A stretch of DNA of 64,000 bases from Lachnospiraceae bacterium (GTDB lineage: Bacteria; Bacillota; Clostridia; Lachnospirales; Lachnospiraceae), in contig JAILGA010000143.1 in the NCBI GenBank assembly GCA_024697225.1, forward strand, positions 1 to 64,000, read 5' to 3'. Below, piece after piece: positions 27,909-36,985 of this stretch. Under the pieces are notes generated by a model. It did not search any database and had not been told where the DNA came from. It was given only the letters and a program-made list of their open reading frames with translations. Every line of letters begins with the position of its first letter. The stretch's first letter is position 1. The position numbers and the translations under genes were made by a program.

Positions 27909-30084
27909 GGACCATGACGCTCCTGGATCTGACAGTCATCCTGTTTTCAAATAAAAGCTTAGGGATCCGCCTGTAATACCTGCCGCTCACATCGCCGGTA
28001 TCAACGGCAAGAAACCAGTGTTCATAACCCGAGAATACGGGAAGAGTCACCTCTGCGTCTTCCCAGTACGGGTTCAGAATGAGCATTACAACATCATCCC
28101 TCTCGGTATCCTTTACGGTCTCATGCCCCGCAAAACATATGCAGATCTGTTTCGTCTCGGTAGTAGCCATTGTGATATTACCGTTAATATCAAAGAACGC
28201 CACGCCGGGCAGTCCGCAGAGCGCATGCGGCAGTTCTCCGCGTATCGCGGCATGATGTCTTCTGAAATGTATCATGTTTCTGTAGAAATCAAAGAAGTTC
28301 TTATTTTTGTCAAGATATGTCCAATCAAGCCACGATATCTCATTATCCTGACAGTAGGTATTGTTATTCCCGAACTGAGTGTTCGCAAACTCGTCACCTG
28401 CGAGAATCATGGGCGTGCCTCTGCTGCACATGAGTATCGCGATGGCATTTCTCATCAGGCGGAATCTCAGATCAAGTACCTCGGGATCGTTCGTATCGCC
28501 CTCCACACCGCAGTTCCATGAGTTGTTGTCATCTGCTCCGTCGGTGTTGTTCCAGCCGTTTGCCTCGTTGTGCTTGGTCTGGTAGGAGTACAGGTCATAG
28601 AGCGTAAATCCGTCGTGACAGGTTATGAAATTGACAGATGAATTGTAACCTGCATACTGCGTATGATACATATCCATGGAGCCTGTTATGCGCTTGACCG
28701 CCTCGGGCATCACCCAGTAATCGCCCTTAATGAGCTTTCTGATGTCGTCCCTGTATCTGCCGTTCCACTCCGCCCAGCGTTTCCATGCCGGGAAACTGCC
28801 GACCTGATACATCCCTCCGGCATCCCATGCCTCAGCAATGAGCTTTACGTTGCCAAGGAGCGGATCATATGCCAGTCTCTGAAGCAGAGGGGGATTCTCC
28901 ATCGGCGATCCGTCCTCGTTACGTCCCAGTATACTTGCCAGATCAAAGCGGAAACCGTCTACCCTGTATTCCTCAGCCCAGTATCTCAGACATCTGACGA
29001 TAAGCTCCTGCACTATGGGCTGATTGCAGTTCATGGTATTGCCGCAGCCGCTGAAATTGTAATATCCGCCGTCTGGTGTGAGCATGTAATAGATATTGTT
29101 GTCAAATCCCTTGAAGGAAATGACGGGTCCCATCTCATTTCCTTCCGCGGTATGATTGAACACCACGTCAAGTATCACTTCTATATTGTTGTCATGGAGT
29201 TCGCGAACAAGCTCCTTGAGCTCCACTCCCTCGCGGTTCAGCACATCTTCAGCAGCGTAGCTGGTATTGGGTGAAAAGAAGCTGACCGTATTGTATCCCC
29301 AGTAATCGATGAGTCGTCTCCCGTCATGAATGCGCTCGTTAATCGCTTCGTCAAACTCAAATATGGGCATGAGCTCCAAAGCTGTGACCCCGAGATTTTT
29401 CAGATATCCGATCTTTTCTTTTATGGCATGGAAGGTTCCCGGAAACTTCACTCCGGAAGATGGATCGATGGTAAATCCCCTCACATGCATCTCATAGATG
29501 ACCGTATCCTCCATCGGGGTATTGGGCGACGTCGCTGCATTCCACTCAAAATTATTCTGCACCACCCTCGCACGATATCCCGTACCTGCGGGATTTCCCG
29601 GTTCGCCCCAATGACGCTGTCCCGCAACTGTCCTTGCGTAAGGATCAAGAAGCTGCTTTCTCTTATCGAACAGAAGACCCTGTGCCGGATCCCACGGACC
29701 GTCCACCTGATAATTGTATTCCAGGTCTCTTATGTCCAGACCGAAAACTATCATGGAGAACACTCTTCCTATCCGGTAAGCCTTCGGAAATGGAATCGTC
29801 GCATAATGCTTCTTTTCTCCGCGATGGAACAGAAGAAGCGTAACGCTCTTTGCACCGTTTGAATGCACTGTGAAATTCACGCCGTCCGTAAGTGCGGTCG
29901 CACCGTACATATCATATATTCCCGGGCGCACCCTGAAACCATTTACTTCATCAAGCGCGAGCATCTGCCTTGGCTGCCTTGCGTATTCCGGCTCCGCATC
30001 ATCATCAAGGCTTACCGCTCTTCGATCTCCGAAAACACCCTCATCGGTTTTTGCGATCGCTTCCCCGTTTTTTTCAGCTTTCAT
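27880..30084 (-). CDS. glgX: Glycogen debranching enzyme GlgX-type / isoamylase (GH13)
   Basis: 734 aa; VIYEMHVRGFT, VILDVVFNHTAEGNE, VDGFRFDLAS, LIAEAWD, NFITCHDGFTLYDL, GTPMILAGDE. Confidence 0.93.
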   Translation of the reverse strand: MKAEKNGEAIAKTDEGVFGDRRAVSLDDDAEPEYARQPRQMLALDEVNGFRVRPGIYDMYGATALTDGVNFTVHSNGAKSVTLLLFHRGEKKHYATIPFPKAYRIGRVFSMIVFGLDIRDLEYNYQVDGPWDPAQGLLFDKRKQLLDPYARTVAGQRHWGEPGNPAGTGYRARVVQNNFEWNAATSPNTPMEDTVIYEMHVRGFTIDPSSGVKFPGTFHAIKEKIGYLKNLGVTALELMPIFEFDEAINERIHDGRRLIDYWGYNTVSFFSPNTSYAAEDVLNREGVELKELVRELHDNNIEVILDVVFNHTAEGNEMGPVISFKGFDNNIYYMLTPDGGYYNFSGCGNTMNCNQPIVQELIVRCLRYWAEEYRVDGFRFDLASILGRNEDGSPMENPPLLQRLAYDPLLGNVKLIAEAWDAGGMYQVGSFPAWKRWAEWNGRYRDDIRKLIKGDYWVMPEAVKRITGSMDMYHTQYAGYNSSVNFITCHDGFTLYDLYSYQTKHNEANGWNNTDGADDNNSWNCGVEGDTNDPEVLDLRFRLMRNAIAILMCSRGTPMILAGDEFANTQFGNNNTYCQDNEISWLDWTYLDKNKNFFDFYRNMIHFRRHHAAIRGELPHALCGLPGVAFFDINGNITMATTETKQICICFAGHETVKDTERDDVVMLILNPYWEDAEVTLPVFSGYEHWFLAVDTGDVSGRYYRRIPKLLFENRMTVRSRSVMVLVAGETPNE

Positions 30085-30137
30085 CTGTGCCTTCCTGTTT
30101 ATCTGTCAAAACGATATTGAGCTAAACATACAGAGTA

Positions 30138-30166
30138 ATTATATCAATACTCCCTGACAATATCAA
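30138..30166 (-). promoter_or_regulatory. Sigma-A-type promoter for glgX transcription unit
   Basis: Minus strand TTGATA (30166-30161), 17-nt spacer, TATAAT (30143-30138). Confidence 0.8.
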
Positions 30167-30226
30167 TCAATTCTTGCCCGTCAGGCAAACCGGCCGCTAT
30201 AAAACAACCATCAAGCATGAAAACAG

Positions 30227-30255
30227 TTGTGCTCCGTCATCTTTTATGATATCTT
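30227..30255 (+). promoter_or_regulatory. Candidate promoter for the EAL chimera gene
   Basis: TTGTGC (30227-30232), 17-nt spacer, TATCTT (30250-30255), giving a ~30-nt 5'UTR to ATG 30291. Confidence 0.4.
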
Positions 30256-30290
30256 AAACATTGGTTCAAACAGACAGCTCACTAACTGAT

Positions 30291-33200
30291 ATGGCAGAAA
30301 GAAAACGTATTGCTCTGCTCCTTGGGCAGGCAGAAGAATTCTATCAGCGCCGCTTTATCGACGGATTTTTGAAACAGACATTTAAGGCCGATCTTGATGT
30401 CTGTGTTTTTTCTATGTTCCTTAAATACCAGGATACCGAGGCCAGAGAACGGGGGGATACCAGGATCTATTCCCTGATCAATTTCTCCCTTTTTGACGCT
30501 GTCGTCGTATTGCCGGATACGATACAGACACCCGGTACCGCACAGATGATCGAAGAACGGATCAAAAAAGAATTTGACGGTCCCGTGCTCTATGTCGATC
30601 TTGAAAACAGCAGCTTCCCGTATATCCTGACAGACAGTTATACCCCGGTAAAGCAGCTGATCGAGCATCTCGTGAAAGTCCACGGATATCGTGACATAGC
30701 ATATCTCACCGGCAAAAAGAAGCACGAGCATTCAAAGATCAGACTGCAGGCGTACAGAGATGTCATGAACGCCTCCGGGCTGACCGTAAGAGAGGACCGG
30801 ATATTCTACGGAGACTACTGGTATACCAGTGGAAAAACCTGTGCGGAGGAATTATTAAAAAACAGAGATGATCTTCCGGAAGCAGTTGCATGTGCAAATG
30901 ATTTTATGGCCATCGGTTTATGTGAAGAGTTGACGCATCATGGCATAAGGATCCCCGAAGATATCGCCGTCATTGGTTTTGATACATCTGAAGAGGGTCA
31001 GAGAAGTCCCAGTCCGTTGACAAGTGCCTATATACCCGCCAGATCGACAGGCAAAAGAGCGGCCGAAAGCATCATCAGACTGATGCATGGCGAGACAATA
31101 GACGAATCACCTGATGAAACCGATCTCTTCATCGGAACCAGCTGCGGCTGTGCAGACAACAAATCGCTCTACGAGAATTTCAGAAGAAAATCCTGGTCAA
31201 CAACGCTCTCCGAAGAGGGATTCCATTCCATGCACAATCACTTTATCGAAGACATGCTCGCGCAGAAAGACCTGCTGGCATTTTGGGATACGGTTTATTC
31301 CCATGTATATCAGATTAAGGATTTCGACAGTTTTCACCTGTGCATTCCGACAGACTGGGATGACTCCTCTCTCTCGGATGATGAAACCCTCAGCACCAAG
31401 GCCTATCCGGATCAAATGATCCATGCACTGGCTTCCTACCGCGGCGGCGGACGAATTGACAGAGTCGGTCATGATGAATGCTTTGACACATCGATTCTAC
31501 TGCCTGAAATATATGAGCCTCATGAAAAGCCGTCATCATTTTTCTTTACTCCGCTCTATTTCGGTGCCAGGAATTTCGGCTATGCGGTTATAAGCTACGG
31601 CAATCTGACCATATGCTATGATGAGATATACAGACAATGGATGCAGGCGTTCTGCTGCGGTATGGAAGGCATACGCCGCACTCTTCTTACACATGCACTG
31701 CGGAGAGTCGAATCAATGAAGGGGCTGAAGACGAAATTCCCTTCGGGATTTACGTCAGAGCCGGTCGTCAGTCCGGATATTACCGAAGAAGACGAAGAAT
31801 CACTCGATTTCGTAAGACAGATTCTGGATGAAAACCTTTTCACCTATCATTTCCAGCCGATAGTCAGCGCCTTTGACGGCAGTATATACGCTTTTGAAGC
31901 TCTTATGCGCGTGGAGACAGGAAAGAGGATGTCTCCCCTCGAAATCCTGAAATATGCAAACATGCTGCGGCGGCTCCCGGATGTCGAAAAGGCCACATTC
32001 ATGAATGTACTCGAACAGATGGCAAAAGAGAAAGATTCTTTCGGAGACAGATACGTATTTATCAACAGCATTCCGGGAACAAGACTTAGTGAATCGGACG
32101 AAAAGCGGATCGAGGAGCTTTTGCTCTCCCGTAACAATCAGGCAGTTGTGGAACTCACCGAACAGGCAGAGCTCAACGATAGAGAGTTGGACCAGATGAA
32201 AAAGAGGTTTAACAGTCTGGGCATAGACACCGCCGTCGATGACTTCGGAACAGGATATTCCAATATTTCCAATCTGCTCCGCTATATGCCGAATTATGTC
32301 AAAGTGGACCGTTCCCTTCTTTCGAATATTCAGGACAGCCGTTCGAGACAGCATCTCGTAAGAGAGATCGTGAGTTTCTCTCATGATGCCAATATCAAGG
32401 TTCTGGCGGAGGGTGTGGAGACATCGGATGAGCTGCGTACCGTGATCAGTCTCGGCTGCGATCTGATACAGGGATTCTACACAGGCAGACCCTCCCCTGA
32501 AATACCAAAGCATATCGCTCCGGAAATCGTACAGGAGATCTGCTTCTATCAGAGAGAACGTCAGGAAGGATCCAACCGACGCAGTTACAGAACCGGGCGC
32601 AGCAACAGATTATCCGCCGGTTCCCTTGAGCGTGAGGGTTATCAGATCCTTGTCACCACCGGTGATATGACAACCTTCAGAGACTATACCTTAAGCGGGA
32701 CACCCGGTCAGAACACCGAACTCACCATAGAGATAAAAGAAGGCTATGACGGACAGATCACGCTCGAGAATGTAAGTCTTGTAAGTCCAAGGCTCAGACC
32801 CTGCATCGAGATCGCCCCGGGTGCAAAAGTGGTACTGGTACTCCACGGTGAAAACACCCTTACAGGCGGAGGCATTCTTGTTCCCAAAGGTGCTGAACTA
32901 ACCGTAAGAGGTGACGGCGATCTGCTGATCCGCATGAACCAGAGGCAGTATGCTGTGATCGGCACATCAAAAGGATCAGCCGGCCGCATGGAATTCTGCC
33001 ATGAGGGCACGATCCTGCTGGATGCCGGCGGCACGTGCGGCGTAGGCATCGGCGGCATGACCGGCGCGGACATCCGCATCAGCAGCGGAAAGTTCGTGAT
33101 ACAGCAGCGAAGCGATCAGGCTGCCGGCATAGGAAGCATAGAAGGTGAAGTGATAATGGAGGTCAGCGACTGTGACATCGACATGACCTTCTCAGGCACT

Positions 33201-33581
33201 TCGGGAGTAGGCATAGGTTCGTTGTCAAATGATGCCGCCCTCGATGTGTCACGAACCTATTTCCATTGCTCTGCCGACAGCGGAGAATATACAGCTATCG
33301 GCAGTTTACGGGGCAGCCTTGCCAAAGTTCTTTTCGCCGACTTCGGAACCGACATGGAGATCAATGCTCACTCCGCTGCCGGAACCGGTGCACTGAACGG
33401 ATATTCGGAGATCGTGATGATCGGAACTAATTACCGCTATACCGGCAACGGTGCTCTGAATTATGCTTTCGGCAGCGCAAACGGCAACGGGAGTATCAAG
33501 ACCAGACAATCCAATATAAATGCTCACGCCAATAATGATTCCGGACGCATCACCGAGCTTGCGGATGATGATAAGAGATAA
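30291..33581 (+). CDS. Chimeric c-di-GMP phosphodiesterase-type protein: LacI-type periplasmic-binding-like sensor, GAF-like middle region, EAL domain, C-terminal beta-solenoid-like domain
   Basis: Sensor: RIALLLGQAEEFYQRRFIDGF...DIAYLTGKKKHEHSKIRLQAYRDVM...ACANDFMAIGL...IPEDIAVIGFDTSEEG. EAL: FHFQPIVS-like YHFQPIVSAF, FEALMRV, FINS, VELTE, AVDDFGTGYSN, YVKVDRS, LAEGVET, LIQGFYTGRP. C-terminus: repeated G(V/I)GIG/AGIGS/TAIGS turns. Track ORF begins at TTG 30261; ATG 30291 preferred. Confidence 0.88.
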   Translation: MAERKRIALLLGQAEEFYQRRFIDGFLKQTFKADLDVCVFSMFLKYQDTEARERGDTRIYSLINFSLFDAVVVLPDTIQTPGTAQMIEERIKKEFDGPVLYVDLENSSFPYILTDSYTPVKQLIEHLVKVHGYRDIAYLTGKKKHEHSKIRLQAYRDVMNASGLTVREDRIFYGDYWYTSGKTCAEELLKNRDDLPEAVACANDFMAIGLCEELTHHGIRIPEDIAVIGFDTSEEGQRSPSPLTSAYIPARSTGKRAAESIIRLMHGETIDESPDETDLFIGTSCGCADNKSLYENFRRKSWSTTLSEEGFHSMHNHFIEDMLAQKDLLAFWDTVYSHVYQIKDFDSFHLCIPTDWDDSSLSDDETLSTKAYPDQMIHALASYRGGGRIDRVGHDECFDTSILLPEIYEPHEKPSSFFFTPLYFGARNFGYAVISYGNLTICYDEIYRQWMQAFCCGMEGIRRTLLTHALRRVESMKGLKTKFPSGFTSEPVVSPDITEEDEESLDFVRQILDENLFTYHFQPIVSAFDGSIYAFEALMRVETGKRMSPLEILKYANMLRRLPDVEKATFMNVLEQMAKEKDSFGDRYVFINSIPGTRLSESDEKRIEELLLSRNNQAVVELTEQAELNDRELDQMKKRFNSLGIDTAVDDFGTGYSNISNLLRYMPNYVKVDRSLLSNIQDSRSRQHLVREIVSFSHDANIKVLAEGVETSDELRTVISLGCDLIQGFYTGRPSPEIPKHIAPEIVQEICFYQRERQEGSNRRSYRTGRSNRLSAGSLEREGYQILVTTGDMTTFRDYTLSGTPGQNTELTIEIKEGYDGQITLENVSLVSPRLRPCIEIAPGAKVVLVLHGENTLTGGGILVPKGAELTVRGDGDLLIRMNQRQYAVIGTSKGSAGRMEFCHEGTILLDAGGTCGVGIGGMTGADIRISSGKFVIQQRSDQAAGIGSIEGEVIMEVSDCDIDMTFSGTSGVGIGSLSNDAALDVSRTYFHCSADSGEYTAIGSLRGSLAKVLFADFGTDMEINAHSAAGTGALNGYSEIVMIGTNYRYTGNGALNYAFGSANGNGSIKTRQSNINAHANNDSGRITELADDDKR

Positions 33582-33609
33582 TCTGGCAGTATGAAAGGAG
33601 TATGGGGAA

Positions 33610-34947
33610 ATGAATGAACGGGATAATCTTGGAAGCCGTCTTGGTTTTATACTTTTGAGCGCAGGCTGTGCCATAGGATGCGGGAATGTGTGGAAGTTTC
33701 CGTGGATGGCCGGTCAGTACGGCGGCGGCGGGTTCCTCCTGATATACTTTTTCTGTCTGCTGCTTTTAGGCATTCCCTGTCTGGTGATGGAGTTCACCCT
33801 GGGCCGCGCAGCCAATGCCAGTCCGGTGAAAATGTATCAAAAGCTGGAAAAGCCCGGCCATAAGTGGCATCTGCACGGATGGTTCTGTCTGCTTGGTTGT
33901 GTTGCGCTGATGGCGTTTTATACGGTTGTCACCGGCTGGATGATCTATTATTTTGTGTCATTCCTAACAGGAAAAAGCGCCGATCTCGGCTTTGTTGAGA
34001 TGATCACGAATCCGGAAGTAAATGTCATATATATGCTGATAGCTGTAGTTGTCGGATTTGCGGTGCTGTGCTTTGACATAAAGTCTGGTCTTGAGAGGGT
34101 TTCAAAGTATATGATGATCGGCCTGTTCCTGCTCATGCTGGTCCTGGCCGGCAGAAGTCTTACCATGCCGGGTGCTGCGGAAGGTCTCAGTTTCTATCTG
34201 ATCCCCGACTTTTCCAAGATCAACGGCTCGGTCATAGTCGGCGCGATGAATCAGGCGTTTTTCACGCTCAGCCTCGGCATCGGCGCCATGGCGATCTTCG
34301 GCAGTTATATCGACAAAAAACACTCACTCCTGGGAGAGTCGATAAATGTTGTGATACTGGATACACTTGTGGCGATCATCTCTGGTCTCATCATGTTTCC
34401 GGCCTGTTTTACATATGGCATAGAGGTAAATGCGGGGCCCGCACTGCTATTCAACACCATGGCCACTGTGTTTAATAATATGCCCGGCGGAAGGATATGG
34501 GGATCCCTTTTCTTCCTCTTCATGGTTTTTGCCGCATTTTCAACCGAACTTGCAGTATTTGAAGGGATACTCGCCTGTGTGCGCGAGCTGACCGGATGGG
34601 AACGCCCCAAGGGGTGCTTTGTCTGCGGTGTGGTGATAGCGGCACTGTCTCTGACCACGGCCCTTGGCTACAGTGTTCTTCCCTTCCAGCCCTTTGCTGA
34701 AGGTTCTGCCTGGCTGGATTTCTGGGATTTCATCGTGAGTACTAACCTGCTTCCTTTAGGCTCGGTCGTGATGGCTCTGTTCTGCTGCTACAAGTTCGGC
34801 TGGGGTTGGGAGAATTTTGTCAGAGAGGCAAACGAGGGAGAAGGACTGAAGATAAAGAACTGGATGAGGCCTGTATTTATGATCTTCGTTCCGATCTGTG
34901 TTATTGTCCTCTATGTGATAGGACTTATGCAGTTTTCGTGGAAGTAA
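33610..34947 (+). CDS. Neurotransmitter:sodium symporter (NSS/SNF) family sodium-dependent transporter
   Basis: 445 aa; GSRLGFILLSAGCAIGCGNVWKFPWMAGQYGGGGFLLIYF, PCLVMEFTLGRA, LSLGIGAMAIFGSYIDK. Confidence 0.95.
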   Translation: MNERDNLGSRLGFILLSAGCAIGCGNVWKFPWMAGQYGGGGFLLIYFFCLLLLGIPCLVMEFTLGRAANASPVKMYQKLEKPGHKWHLHGWFCLLGCVALMAFYTVVTGWMIYYFVSFLTGKSADLGFVEMITNPEVNVIYMLIAVVVGFAVLCFDIKSGLERVSKYMMIGLFLLMLVLAGRSLTMPGAAEGLSFYLIPDFSKINGSVIVGAMNQAFFTLSLGIGAMAIFGSYIDKKHSLLGESINVVILDTLVAIISGLIMFPACFTYGIEVNAGPALLFNTMATVFNNMPGGRIWGSLFFLFMVFAAFSTELAVFEGILACVRELTGWERPKGCFVCGVVIAALSLTTALGYSVLPFQPFAEGSAWLDFWDFIVSTNLLPLGSVVMALFCCYKFGWGWENFVREANEGEGLKIKNWMRPVFMIFVPICVIVLYVIGLMQFSWK

Positions 34948-34956
34948 AGACAGAAT

Positions 34957-34997
34957 GAAAAACCCGCCGGCCGCATACGCGGTCGGCGAGTTTTGTA
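34957..34997. terminator. Bidirectional rho-independent terminator between NSS transporter and tsf
   Basis: AAAAACCCGCCGGCCGCATACGCGGTCGGCGAGTTTTGTATTTT; strong GC stem, T-tract on both strands. Confidence 0.85.
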
Positions 34998-35025
34998 TTT
35001 TATTCTTGATACCGGGCGTAAGTGC

Positions 35026-35976
35026 TCACTTAATGCCTGCCTGCTTGGCAACTTCCTCAGCGAAGTTCTCGCTTCTCTTCTCAATGCCCTCACCCGTCTC
35101 AAATCTCACGAAACGCTTGATGGAAAGATTCGCGCCGTTCGCCTTGGCGACCTGAGCAACATACTGTGCGACGGTCTGCTTGCCATCCTCGGCCTTTACA
35201 TAGACCTGCTCGTTGAGGCACATCTCTTTGAGTTCCTTCTGAAGTCTGCCGACAAGCATCTTCTCGAGGATCTGCTGAGGCTTTCTCTTCTCCTCGGGAA
35301 GCTCCTCGTTCTCCTTAACAGACTGTGCAAGGAGGATTTCTCTCTCATGCTCCTTGAAGTCTTCGGGAACGTCCTTCATATCTATGTATGCAGGATGAAG
35401 AGCAGCTACCTGCATAGCTATGTTCTTAACCGCTTCTTTGATCTCATCGTTCACCACGTCGGTATCGGCCTCAACGAGAACTGAGATCCTGCCGCCGCCA
35501 TGGAGATAAGGCACCACGATACCATGAACTGCCGTGACCTTCTCAAATCTGCGTATGCTGATCTTCTCGCTGATGACAGCCGTGATCTCTACAAGAGCAT
35601 CCTGAACGGTCTTGGACTCGTCAAGATTCCATTTCTCAGCCATGAAGGCATCCATATCTGCGGCATCGGAGTTGACAGCCTGCTTTGCGACGGCCTCGAC
35701 GTAGCTCTGGAACTGCTCATTCTTTGCGACAAAGTCGGTCTCGGAGTTGACTTCGACAACCGCAGCTGTCTGATCGTCCTTAACCGCGATCCTGGTGAGA
35801 CCCTCGGCAGCGATCCTGCTGGCCTTCTTCTCGGCCTTCATCTGGCCGTTCTTTCTGAGGTACTCAACAGCTTCATCCATATTGCCGTTTGTTTCCGTAA
35901 GTGCCTTCTTACAATCCATCATTCCCGCGCCGGTTGACTCGCGGAGTTCCTTGACCATTGCTGCTGTAATAGCCAT
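35026..35976 (-). CDS. tsf: Translation elongation factor Ts
   Basis: 316 aa; MAITAAMVKELRESTGAGMMDCKKALTETNGNMDEAVEYLR. Confidence 0.98.
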   Translation of the reverse strand: MAITAAMVKELRESTGAGMMDCKKALTETNGNMDEAVEYLRKNGQMKAEKKASRIAAEGLTRIAVKDDQTAAVVEVNSETDFVAKNEQFQSYVEAVAKQAVNSDAADMDAFMAEKWNLDESKTVQDALVEITAVISEKISIRRFEKVTAVHGIVVPYLHGGGRISVLVEADTDVVNDEIKEAVKNIAMQVAALHPAYIDMKDVPEDFKEHEREILLAQSVKENEELPEEKRKPQQILEKMLVGRLQKELKEMCLNEQVYVKAEDGKQTVAQYVAQVAKANGANLSIKRFVRFETGEGIEKRSENFAEEVAKQAGIK

Positions 35977-36062
35977 TATATCCTCTCTTTCCCGGGGCTT
36001 TATGCCGCCTCGAAGCTGTATCTCAATTCTTTGCTATCCCTGTAATTACCGGTTTATAAACA

Positions 36063-36090
36063 GACTGACTGATCATGACTGACTGATCAT
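36063..36090. repeat. Perfect 14-bp tandem duplication in the rpsB-tsf spacer
   Basis: GACTGACTGATCAT at 36063-36076 and again 36077-36090, abutting the rpsB stop codon. Confidence 0.95.
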
Positions 36091-36848
36091 TACTCAGCGT
36101 CTTCAGCTGCGTCTTCCTGCTCTGCCTGAGCCTCCGGGTCGGGCTTGGGCTCCGTGCTCATCTCTTTTCCTTCCTTAGCTTCGATGACGGCATCAGCCAT
36201 ACGTCCTACAAGAAGCTTGACTGCGCGGATCGCATCGTCGTTGCCGGGGATAACATAATCGAGTTCCTCGGGATCGCAGTTGGTATCAACTATACCGATA
36301 ATGGTGATGCCCAGTGCCTGAGCCTCTGCCACACAGATCCTCTCCTTCTTGGGATCGATGACAAAGATAGCATCAGGGATTCTCTTCATATCACGGATAC
36401 CGCCGAGATTCTTTTCCAGTTTTTCAAGTTCCTTCTTAAGGCCTGCGACTTCCTTTTTAGGCAGAACATCAAAGGTGCCGTCAGACTGCATCCTCTCAAT
36501 ATCCTTAAGCCTGGTGATGCGGGACTGAATGGTCTGAAAATTCGTCAGCATGCCGCCGAGCCATCTCTCGTTGACATAGTACATGCCGCAGCGCTCAGCC
36601 TCTACCTTTACAGCGTCCTGCGCCTGCTTTTTTGTTCCGACGAACATGATGGTACCGCCCTGCTCCGCGATCTCAAAGACAGCCTTGTAGGCCTCGTCAA
36701 CCTTACCTACTGTCTGCTGAAGATCGATGATGTGGATGCCGTTTCTCTCCGTAAAGATATACGGTGCCATCTTGGGGTTCCAGCGCTTGGTCTGATGACC
36801 GAAGTGTACACCCGCTTCCAACAGTTGCTTCATACTTACTACACTCAT
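36090..36848 (-). CDS. rpsB: 30S ribosomal protein S2
   Basis: 252 aa; [54 protein letters not shown]. Confidence 0.98.
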   Translation of the reverse strand: MSVVSMKQLLEAGVHFGHQTKRWNPKMAPYIFTERNGIHIIDLQQTVGKVDEAYKAVFEIAEQGGTIMFVGTKKQAQDAVKVEAERCGMYYVNERWLGGMLTNFQTIQSRITRLKDIERMQSDGTFDVLPKKEVAGLKKELEKLEKNLGGIRDMKRIPDAIFVIDPKKERICVAEAQALGITIIGIVDTNCDPEELDYVIPGNDDAIRAVKLLVGRMADAVIEAKEGKEMSTEPKPDPEAQAEQEDAAEDAE

Positions 36849-36939
36849 GATAACCTCCGTTTCGGTTTTTTCTTCCGCGCACGTCAGTTCCAGATACTAA
36901 CACCGAAAGCCCGCGCGCGTGCTTTTTTGCAACTTGCTG

Positions 36940-36968
36940 ATTATACCACGGAAAATACTGATATGCAA
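36940..36968 (-). promoter_or_regulatory. Sigma-A-type promoter (extended -10) for rpsB-tsf
   Basis: Minus strand TTGCAT (36968-36963), 17-nt spacer, TGGTATAAT with -10 TATAAT (36945-36940). Confidence 0.85.
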
Positions 36969-36985
36969 GAGATAAGTTCAGAGAA

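Noticed and set aside
31800-32513. 237-aa minus-strand ORF
   Set aside because: Antisense to the EAL domain, whose motifs are unambiguous on the plus strand.
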